Positions 44,609 to 51,858 of a stretch of 64,000 nt of DNA are shown here, piece by piece. Location: NCBI RefSeq assembly GCF_031954525.1, contig NZ_CP134868.1:124001-188000 (forward strand), given 5' to 3'. This stretch comes from Dyella sp. BiH032 (lineage in GTDB: Bacteria > Pseudomonadota > Gammaproteobacteria > Xanthomonadales > Rhodanobacteraceae). The notes below the pieces were generated by a model. That model saw only the letters and a list, made by a program, of their open reading frames with translations, did no database searches and was not told the DNA's origin. The translations under genes and the position numbers were made by a program. Position 1 is the first letter of the stretch, and each line of letters opens with the position of its first letter.

Positions 44609-47600
44609 TTTCCACCTCCTGTGGGGTTTGCCCAAGCTGGCACGACGGACATCGACTGCGGAGCAGGGTTCGGGGAAGGCGACGTGGAACCAGTAGGCGC
44701 GGCGCCATCGATGGTCCAGTCGTTCAATACGTGCTGGGTTTCAACCTGCTTGGCCAAAGACTGGTTGCGCGAATAGGACGCTTCGTCCTTCTTGTCTTGG
44801 GACGTGCAAGACCCATCGAGGCACGCGTTGTTCGCGCTGCACTGGGTCGTCTCGGTCACCGTGTGATCCGTGATCGGGACACCCTTCTTGCAGGCATACT
44901 GATAGGTCTCGATGTAGCACCACCCGTTGTCGCCCATGCCGCCCTCGGCGCAGTCCTTCGACTTGAGCGTGCATGTCGGGTCACTCTCGAGGTCGGCGCA
45001 GGAGTTTGGCTGCCCGTCGGATGGTTCCTGGGGCATGCAATGGCGAGTGCCGTCATCGTCGTCCCAGCAAACGTCACCCGTGCTGTTGTAGATGCCTGAA
45101 CAGTCGTAGTGGAGCGTGGCCACCATGCAGGTGCCGCCGTCACCGTCAAACAGCGGTGGCTGCTGCTGCACAATCTCGGCCGGGATTGTCAGGCCATTGA
45201 CGACAACGGGAGCGCGCTGGTCACAGGTCCAGTTCACCTTGCAGAACTGGTCACTATGCAGAGAGCAATCACCAGAGTCCTCGACGGAGAATCCGTACTG
45301 GGGATCACCATCCTGGTTCCACTGGAGGTGGACCGTGGGCTGCCCTGGCGGCTCACTCGCCCAGGTCTGGCGCGTCGTCTGGAAGATCGCGATCCACCCG
45401 TTGTCGAACGTGGGTGCTTGGATCTGGGTCACCGTAACGCCGGCGATCGGCACGCTTACAGTCCACGAGTAGTCGAAGATCTGCTTCACGCCGCCTTTGA
45501 TCTGGTCCGCGATCGACACGGAAGTCTGGACGCCGCCCGTGCCCGAGCACTCCTGATTATAGGTTGCCACTAAGCAGCCATAACCCTCACCCGGGTAGAG
45601 CTGGCCACGACCGCCATTGTAGAGGTCGCTGTACTCCAGATGGATGCCGTCGACGTCGCCAGGCGACTTCTGAGTGCAGTGCCAAACCATCTTGCAACTG
45701 GGGCTCTCCGGAGATGCATTGCAGTCACCCGTGTCCTGCGTACCGACCGCAATCTTCTCTGGGCCAAGCACGTCCCACGTCATGTGGATATGAGGCTTCG
45801 CCGGGGTCGGCGAGCTATTGCCCGTGTACCTCCGTATAACCTGGAAAGACGCGGTCCAGCCGTTCGCGAGCGTAGGCGCCGCGGTGAGCGCCACCGAAAG
45901 GTTCGTATCCGGGTTCGTTACGTACCAGTTGAAGGCGGAGATATCCGTTGCACCTGGTGGCAGTAGGTCGCCGATACCAATGCTGGTGATGGCGCTCGAT
46001 GACCCGTTGCACACCCTGTTGAGTTCGCCCACCACGCACGTGTTCGGGGCCCCCGGAAAGAGTGGCGCTTTCGATTGCGCCAGCGCTGCGGATACAGCCA
46101 AACCGTTGAGGGTCGTCGGCGCCTGCTGAGTACATGACCATTGAGTTGGGCACGCGGTGCTACCCGGGTCGTTGCAGTTGCCCTGATCGCCTACGCCTAC
46201 ATCGGTCGTTGACGTGACGACGTTCCAAGTCATCACGATGTGCGGTTGCTGAGGTACGTAGGAAAAGTCAGAACGGCTCACAGAGAAGCCCGCCACCCAC
46301 CCATTCGCCTGCGTCGGCGTCTGCGTCAGGGTGACGCTCACACCGTTCTGCGGGTTAGAGACCCACCAGCTGAAGTTCGTCACGCGAATGCCGCTGACCT
46401 CGCCGGCAACGGCAATTGGCAGCACGAACTCGCTGATCGTCTCGATCGCGCTCTGCTTCTTCGGCGCGATGCTGCCATACGTTGCACCCGCCGGGACCTT
46501 GTCACCGATGGGGATTGCTGCACCGTTGGTGGCGGTCCCACCGCACGACCGATTCAGCGACGCCACGACGCACGTGTCCGGGGCACCGGGGAACAGGTAC
46601 GCCTTCTGCTGCGCGATATTGGGCTGCACAGTCTGGCCGTTGACGTTGTACGGGGCAGTGGCATCACAGCTCCAACGCGTCGGGCACTGCGCTGAGCCAG
46701 GGTCGCCGCACCAACCATCTTCCTGGAGACCCGCTGCCTGGGTGTTAACGACGTTGTTCCAGTAGGCGATGATCTGGGACGTGCCGGTAAACTTACGCTG
46801 TGAGTAGCAGTATTCAATCGTGCTGCCGCCGACGTAACTTCCCGAGACAGTCGTGAAGGAACCGTTGCCACCGACCGTAAGCCCACTCACGGAGGCCCCG
46901 GCGGGGACACTGATCGTTGCCGAATAGCACTCGTAATCCGTTGCAGTTTTTGAGCCGCCAGTGGATTTGATCACCTGGCTCGTCGGGGTGCTCGAAGACC
47001 CACCCGTCACATAGACGGTGCGCCTGCACGACACGCTACCCATTTCAGTGCTTATCGGCAGGTCGCCCTGGGCCGACCCCTGCGTTGTCTGGCTCGAGCT
47101 CGAGGCAGACATAACGCGCTTGCAAGATAGTCCACCCGTCTCGGTGGTGATGGTCAGGTCGCCGTCGCGGGTCTGGTGCAGGGTTTCCCGATACTTGTAA
47201 GCGGTCGTCTTTCGTTGGCAAACCTGCATGGTCGCGCCCTGCTCCACAAGCAGCTGCGCATCCTTCTGTCCCGGCACACGGGGAATGGTCACGGTGCCAT
47301 GACGCGTACGAGTACACACCACGCCTTGTTGGGTCGGAGTCAGGACCTTGTCGCAGGTCTTGTAGTCGATGATGTACCCCTCCTCCGTCGTCGGAGTGAC
47401 GACGGTGGTGTCTTTGCAGTCACCGAACACATTGCTAAGCGCGTTGCCGTTCGTTGCGCTGTCGAAGGCAGTGGCGGATCCACTAAGCGCGGGGTCGTTC
47501 TCAAGATCGCTCTGACTGAACGTTTTGTTCGACGCGGACTTCGAAACTACGTTACTGGCCTGCCCCATTGCGCCGGTGTCTGTATCGACCTTCGCAGACT

Positions 47601-47976
47601 CCGAGTCGTAGACGGCCTTAAGTCCGTTCAAGTCTTTGCCGTTATTCGCGTTCTTCAGCTTGTCTAGATACGACTTATCCGTCGTGCTCGGCGCCAAACG
47701 GTTCATGTCGACTGTCTCGCCGTTGAGGCTGACGGTCCCGGTTCCCGCCTCGCCCCCGTCGGCGTACCCCACGTTCGGCTTATTCGCGAGCAACGCGTCA
47801 CCGTCAGATGTGGCTGTGTTGGTCGTACTCGCTGTCTGCGTGCTTGAAAGCGCAGTTTGCTGCGTGGAGACGGCCTGGCCGGTATCCGCCGGCACAGTCT
47901 GAGCTGAGATCCCGAAGCACGTGACCCCAAGGGCAATCGCGAGGGCAATGGCGTTACTGCGTCCTTTACGGAACAT
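44605..47976 (-). CDS. traN: TraN-like mating-pair stabilisation protein, first part
   Basis: ATG 47976 follows AAGGAA. The 1123-residue product has a signal peptide (about residues 1-25) and the TraN N-terminal pattern with GDCKDTT, KTCDKVLTPT and VVCTRTRHGTV. Three similar Cys-containing repeat units follow (each with a CTQQAP- or CDATAP-like motif and LFPGAP), then a Cys-rich end. Compared with F TraN the distal conserved C-terminal region is absent and is encoded in the overlapping downstream gene. The repeats may bind a recipient receptor. A hairpin and a 390-base gap separate it from traU. Confidence 0.85.
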   Translation of the reverse strand: MFRKGRSNAIALAIALGVTCFGISAQTVPADTGQAVSTQQTALSSTQTASTTNTATSDGDALLANKPNVGYADGGEAGTGTVSLNGETVDMNRLAPSTTDKSYLDKLKNANNGKDLNGLKAVYDSESAKVDTDTGAMGQASNVVSKSASNKTFSQSDLENDPALSGSATAFDSATNGNALSNVFGDCKDTTVVTPTTEEGYIIDYKTCDKVLTPTQQGVVCTRTRHGTVTIPRVPGQKDAQLLVEQGATMQVCQRKTTAYKYRETLHQTRDGDLTITTETGGLSCKRVMSASSSSQTTQGSAQGDLPISTEMGSVSCRRTVYVTGGSSSTPTSQVIKSTGGSKTATDYECYSATISVPAGASVSGLTVGGNGSFTTVSGSYVGGSTIEYCYSQRKFTGTSQIIAYWNNVVNTQAAGLQEDGWCGDPGSAQCPTRWSCDATAPYNVNGQTVQPNIAQQKAYLFPGAPDTCVVASLNRSCGGTATNGAAIPIGDKVPAGATYGSIAPKKQSAIETISEFVLPIAVAGEVSGIRVTNFSWWVSNPQNGVSVTLTQTPTQANGWVAGFSVSRSDFSYVPQQPHIVMTWNVVTSTTDVGVGDQGNCNDPGSTACPTQWSCTQQAPTTLNGLAVSAALAQSKAPLFPGAPNTCVVGELNRVCNGSSSAITSIGIGDLLPPGATDISAFNWYVTNPDTNLSVALTAAPTLANGWTASFQVIRRYTGNSSPTPAKPHIHMTWDVLGPEKIAVGTQDTGDCNASPESPSCKMVWHCTQKSPGDVDGIHLEYSDLYNGGRGQLYPGEGYGCLVATYNQECSGTGGVQTSVSIADQIKGGVKQIFDYSWTVSVPIAGVTVTQIQAPTFDNGWIAIFQTTRQTWASEPPGQPTVHLQWNQDGDPQYGFSVEDSGDCSLHSDQFCKVNWTCDQRAPVVVNGLTIPAEIVQQQPPLFDGDGGTCMVATLHYDCSGIYNSTGDVCWDDDDGTRHCMPQEPSDGQPNSCADLESDPTCTLKSKDCAEGGMGDNGWCYIETYQYACKKGVPITDHTVTETTQCSANNACLDGSCTSQDKKDEASYSRNQSLAKQVETQHVLNDWTIDGAAPTGSTSPSPNPAPQSMSVVPAWANPTGGGN

Positions 47977-48363
47977 CGAGATTCCTTTCCTCAAAGCTTG
48001 AACCGGTAACGCACGCGGAAGACAAGGCCCTTGCGAAACTGGCCGCTGCCCCTGAACCAAAGCGGTCACTTCGGCGCCCCGCCCTGGCGGGCCGGAGCTA
48101 CAACTTGACCACCGAAGACTCTAGCCACCGCCACACTTGGCCAGGAGCCGAAACACTGCCTTTTAACCGTCGCGTTTCCCACGCGACAACAAGAGGAGCG
48201 AGGGCGGGCCGTCGTACGACGCGGCCCGCGTGCGGCACTCGGTAAAACACGCGCCTGGCACAGACGGCAGGGAGATCTGCCGCGCGTAGCGCAGCACACG
48301 GATAGAGAAACGCCAGCGCTAGGCAGCGCTGGCGTTTGGACGTCTAGCCGTCTATTTCAATTG
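47977..48363. other. traU-traN intergenic region
   Basis: About 387 bases in an operon whose other genes nearly touch. It holds the perfect hairpin at 48308-48337 and probably a separate promoter for traN. No supportable gene is seen; short frames reaching in from both sides lack start signals. Confidence 0.5.
48308..48337 (-). terminator. strong perfect hairpin after traU
   Basis: AAACGCCAGCGCT and its 13-base complement AGCGCTGGCGTTT form a perfect stem with a four-base loop, 27 bases after the traU stop. On the minus strand it is followed by TTTCTCTATC. It should terminate or attenuate tra transcription before traN. Confidence 0.8.
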
Positions 48364-49446
48364 TTAATAAAACGTAACACAGCAGTCGACCCAGTTCCAC
48401 TGCAAGATGATGTAGTCTTCGCCTTTCATTGGGATATTGCGCCACTCACCCCACTCGAAGGGGCTCGCGCCGAGCCAATGGTTGCCGCTCTTCTCAGGTA
48501 GCGGATAGAAAGTCTGCAGACGGTACTGCTGCTTCGGGATCATCGGAGAAATCGAGCTTCGACACACCGAGTCGTCACCGTACGTTTTCTTGGCTAGTGT
48601 CCTTCGATGTAGCGCGGCAAGTGCACGGAACGTGAGGAGCGACGTGTTTCGCGGCGGACTGTCTGCGTTGTTCACGTTGCCAGTGAATGGGTATGCATGA
48701 CCCCACGTGCCAGCACACCAGTACATCAACTGGATGGGCTTATCGACCGTCGCCGCCACCGCGTCCGCAGCGCAGCTGGCAATGACCAGCGGGTTTGAGA
48801 ATAGCTTCGCCTCCGGCTGCGTGTAGAACGCTAGCTCATCGTTGTTCCAGGTCGGATCAATCTCGGAGAAGTACAGGAGATCCATGTCATATCCGCCCTT
48901 GGTCGAACAAACGGACCCGATCAAGGAATCCAACAGCACGTTCACGGGGTACGCCCACCAGTGCCAGTTGTAGTAGGCACCCATGGACTGCGGGTTTTCC
49001 ATGCTCTCTGGCTTGTAACCGCCCCAGCGCGCGAGACCCGAGACACCCAGCTTCGTCTTCGAGCTAATCAGCGGCTTACCAAAGACAGGACTGCACCATG
49101 GCTGCCGCACCATCTCGAACATGTTACGGGGCTCCCAAAGGCCGAGCGTGATGCCCGGCGATGGAATGCCGAAGGTTCGGCCTGGGCAAATGCAGAACGG
49201 AGAAGCCGCATCGTCCGGCACCGGGCCGCCGCCAATAGGAATGCCCATGATCCGAATGGGAAAGAAGCACTTCCAGCATAGATTGGTGATCATCGCTCCG
49301 CTGAAGAACTTCGCGTCCGGACAGGTTGCGCCGGACACACCCACGTCAGAGGCTACGTCGGCAAGGGCCAACGCATTGAAGCCGAACGCAAGGGTGAAGC
49401 CGAGGATGAGTTTGGCGCCAAAGGCGCGCAAGCGCGCCTTAATCAT
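48364..49446 (-). CDS. traU: TraU, conjugative pilus/mating pair protein
   Basis: ATG 49446 is the start; GTG 49452 is also in frame. The 360-residue product has a signal peptide (to about residue 29) and the TraU signature: SNLCWKCFFP-like NLCWKCFFPIRIMG, CICPGRTFGIPSPGITLG, LWEPRNMFEMVRQPWC, and the Trp-rich WHWWAYPVN region. Many cysteines require periplasmic disulfides. TraU stabilises mating pairs together with TraN. The ATG lies within the end of the CsrA-like gene (overlap of eight bases). Confidence 0.95.
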   Translation of the reverse strand: MIKARLRAFGAKLILGFTLAFGFNALALADVASDVGVSGATCPDAKFFSGAMITNLCWKCFFPIRIMGIPIGGGPVPDDAASPFCICPGRTFGIPSPGITLGLWEPRNMFEMVRQPWCSPVFGKPLISSKTKLGVSGLARWGGYKPESMENPQSMGAYYNWHWWAYPVNVLLDSLIGSVCSTKGGYDMDLLYFSEIDPTWNNDELAFYTQPEAKLFSNPLVIASCAADAVAATVDKPIQLMYWCAGTWGHAYPFTGNVNNADSPPRNTSLLTFRALAALHRRTLAKKTYGDDSVCRSSISPMIPKQQYRLQTFYPLPEKSGNHWLGASPFEWGEWRNIPMKGEDYIILQWNWVDCCVTFY

Positions 49447-49654
49447 GGCCACCCCCGGCCGCGCGCTTGAATCCCGCTTTCAGGAGTTGGTCGCGGATGA
49501 TGGAGATGTGGGTTGGCGCCTCAAACGCCACGCGTACCTCTCCCTTCTCCACGTGCTCGATTTGAAGGTGCATGCTTTCGGGCTCACCCTCGCCGTGTGG
49601 AATGTCCACCGTGACACCCTGTCCACGGCGCAGCGTCAGTACCAGGCGGCTCAT
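49439..49654 (-). CDS. CsrA-like RNA-binding regulator in the tra operon
   Basis: The 71-residue product aligns with CsrA across almost its whole length. MSRLVLTLRRGQGVTVDI matches the first strand, HLQIEHVEKGEVRVAFEAP matches the middle strands, and THISIIRDQLL matches the C-terminal strand and helix (compare VSVHREEI in CsrA). A four-residue insertion and a short Gly-rich tail differ. It starts one base after the trbC/traW stop and overlaps traU. CsrA-type proteins bind GGA motifs in mRNA leaders; paralogues on conjugative elements (CsrT in Legionella) are known. It may regulate transfer or host genes. Confidence 0.8.
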   Translation of the reverse strand: MSRLVLTLRRGQGVTVDIPHGEGEPESMHLQIEHVEKGEVRVAFEAPTHISIIRDQLLKAGFKRAAGGGHD

Positions 49655-49655
49655 G

Positions 49656-50930
49656 TCACTTCACTCCCTGGTGCACCGGCACCTCAGTCACAACAAAGAC
49701 TTTCTTCGTGGCTTCAACTGTCGTTGGCACCATCTCCACGTGGAACGTGTCGCGGACCTGGGCATTCAACATGTAGACCGGATGCTCCAGCTCGTTCTCC
49801 ATCCCCACGTAGCCGTCAAAGCCTTCGTCACGGTTCATAGTCGTGGTGATCAAGGTCACGCGCGTTCCCGCCGCGGCTTTGAGGAACTTTCGCGCGTACT
49901 CCAGCTGGGCCTTGTCCGTTGCGTCGAAGATCAACAGCTTCTGGTGGAAGCCCATTGACTCGAGGGGATTGAAGGTGTCCCCTGCCCTGGCCACAACCGT
50001 ACCGTTCGGAGCAATGATGTCCTTCGGCACCACAACCGTTGGGTCGATTTCGCGCACCCGGGCCTGGCTCACGCGCGGCAACTCAGTGAAGGGCGCCTTC
50101 TTCCAGTAATCGGCCGCAGCCTTCTGCTTCCATGCATCCCAGTCGAAATTCTTGACCTTCTCCTGCATGGCGGCCAACAGGTCGATCTCGGACACGGGAT
50201 AAGTTTGGCCGCGAGACCCCAGGTCACCTTTGGCGCCGTTCGCCACTTCGGACCCCAGCCACGCGGTATCGAATAGGCCGCGAACAGACGCAATGGTCTT
50301 CCCAGCGGCGTCCACGCGCTCCACGGTGGGTACCACCGTAATGTCGTGTTCACTGAAAGCCGTCGGGTCCACGAAGATGTTGGGGAGCGGCTCGGCCTTC
50401 TGCACACGCTCCTTCACCATATTGCCGAGCCAAACCTGGAGCTGATTGACCGTCTGACCTTTGTTCGGCCCACGGAAGATCAGCATTGTGTCCTCGCGAC
50501 CTACCGCATCCGTCATGGCTTCCCGCACCGCGGCTTCTCCCATCGACTGCGAGAGGTAGACGCGGTACTTCACGTTGGGCGCCTGCTTTGCAATCCCGGG
50601 CTTCTGTGCAACCGGAGACGGCAAGTTCAGCGTCTTCGCGGCTTTATCCAGTTCCTGCTGCAACGCAGTGGGGTGCTGGTCAACGATGGCCCTCAGCTGA
50701 TCACCACGTGCCGCTTTCTCAGTCGCAATGGTGGCGTCAGCGCTCTCCTGCCAGCCACTGCCGGCGACGGCCTCGGGGTTCTCCAGCGCCGCTTGTGCGC
50801 GCTCGACCATGATCTTGTCGGCCACGGCGGACGACGACGGCTTCGCTGGTGCAGCGATCTGCTGTGCATAGGCGGTACCGATCACAGCAACGAGTCCGGC
50901 GACGAGGAACGAATTGGCTTTAGTTACCAC
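49656..50930 (-). CDS. TrbC-TraW fusion protein
   Basis: GTG 50930 overlaps the end of the peptidase gene. The 424-residue product has a signal peptide (about residues 1-21) and a helical linker. A TrbC-like thioredoxin-fold domain (about 120-260) contains YRVYLSQSMGEAAVREAMTD, MLIFRGPNKG, IFVDPTAFSEHDITVVPTV and SEIDLLAAM. A TraW-like domain (about 265-420) contains DPTVVVPKDIIAPNGTV and TFNPLESMGF. In F-type systems TrbC and TraW are separate pilus-assembly proteins that interact, so a fusion is natural. No CXXC motif is seen in the TrbC part. Confidence 0.9.
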   Translation of the reverse strand: MVTKANSFLVAGLVAVIGTAYAQQIAAPAKPSSSAVADKIMVERAQAALENPEAVAGSGWQESADATIATEKAARGDQLRAIVDQHPTALQQELDKAAKTLNLPSPVAQKPGIAKQAPNVKYRVYLSQSMGEAAVREAMTDAVGREDTMLIFRGPNKGQTVNQLQVWLGNMVKERVQKAEPLPNIFVDPTAFSEHDITVVPTVERVDAAGKTIASVRGLFDTAWLGSEVANGAKGDLGSRGQTYPVSEIDLLAAMQEKVKNFDWDAWKQKAAADYWKKAPFTELPRVSQARVREIDPTVVVPKDIIAPNGTVVARAGDTFNPLESMGFHQKLLIFDATDKAQLEYARKFLKAAAGTRVTLITTTMNRDEGFDGYVGMENELEHPVYMLNAQVRDTFHVEMVPTTVEATKKVFVVTEVPVHQGVK

Positions 50931-51460
50931 AGGGGCACCGCCTTCCCGTCGATCTGGCCGATCTTCACCAGACCCCAGTAGCGCCCATCCCACGTGTTAG
51001 GCATGGTGCCAAGCATCAGGACCTTGCCTGCGGGCACAACGTAGTCAGCACGGACATCGTCCATGGTCATCCTTCCCTTCATCATCACTTCCTTGTTGAG
51101 CGGCCCCCAGCGGCGGCCGTTGATGAAAATGCCCTGTTCGTTCACGACAACGTGATCGCCAGCCACCGCGCCCGCGTACTTCGCGACGTGGATGCCGTTC
51201 GGCATCATCGGAATGCGGTACGCGCGGTACATGTAGATCCGTCCCCGCTCGACCACGTCCGGGACTTGCTGGCCGACAATGAAGTAGCGCCAAGGCAGAC
51301 ACGGCGTCGGCTGGGGATCCACCCCGAGGTGGACGAACGAACCCAGCGCCTTAAGAGCGATCAGCCATGCAATCGTGATCCCGCACACCAGGTTCAGGGT
51401 CTTGGTCTTACTCCAGCGCTCCTTGGGCGCCGGCGCGGAACGGAGGACCGCCAGGCTCAC
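50924..51460 (-). CDS. traF: conjugative signal peptidase, S26 family
   Basis: The 178-residue product has a membrane anchor (residues 22-44) and the S26 layout of TraF/TrhF peptidases: TPCLPWRYFIV near residue 54, RGRIYMY, VAKYAGAVAGDHVVV with the general-base Lys94, and PNTWDGRYWGLV near the end. The residue at the usual nucleophile position (Ser before Leu-Pro) is Cys54. The enzyme would trim the pilin precursor. Start and stop overlap trbI and trbC/traW. The Cys may be normal for this branch. Confidence 0.88.
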   Translation of the reverse strand: MSLAVLRSAPAPKERWSKTKTLNLVCGITIAWLIALKALGSFVHLGVDPQPTPCLPWRYFIVGQQVPDVVERGRIYMYRAYRIPMMPNGIHVAKYAGAVAGDHVVVNEQGIFINGRRWGPLNKEVMMKGRMTMDDVRADYVVPAGKVLMLGTMPNTWDGRYWGLVKIGQIDGKAVPLW

Positions 51461-51858
51461 TTTTGTCCCCCGGTGCCCGCTGGACTCGCGGGCGCACCCT
51501 CTTCTTCGGTGCGCACTTCAATGCTTTGCGGGTAGGCGTACACATAGGACTGGTCAAGAACGACGTAACCCTGGCTCCGCAAGTCGCGCGCGACATCCTG
51601 CACGTGACCGATAGCTACCTTTAGTGCGGCGTCATCACCACCAAGCCGGGTAACCTCTGCTTGGATCGTGCCCTGTACGTCCATCACAACAACGCGTGGA
51701 CGCTGGGCCAGCTCGTCGGACAGATGAAGCGCGCCGCTCCAGCGAAGCGCGACAAGAGCTACTACGACGGGCCATACCAGAACCACAAACCAAAACACGG
51801 AGCGTCCTGTGCCGGAAGACGGCGGCGCGCCACTGATCTTGTGCGTGCCCTCACTCAT
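51457..51858 (-). CDS. trbI: TrbI, pilus assembly inner-membrane protein
   Basis: The 133-residue product has a short cytoplasmic N-terminus, one membrane span (about residues 21-42) and a periplasmic domain with VVVMDVQGTIQAEVTRL and a YVVLDQSYVYAYP end, as in F-type TrbI. TrbI affects pilus extension and retraction. The start overlaps the traC stop and its own stop overlaps the peptidase start. Confidence 0.88.
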   Translation of the reverse strand: MSEGTHKISGAPPSSGTGRSVFWFVVLVWPVVVALVALRWSGALHLSDELAQRPRVVVMDVQGTIQAEVTRLGGDDAALKVAIGHVQDVARDLRSQGYVVLDQSYVYAYPQSIEVRTEEEGAPASPAGTGGQK

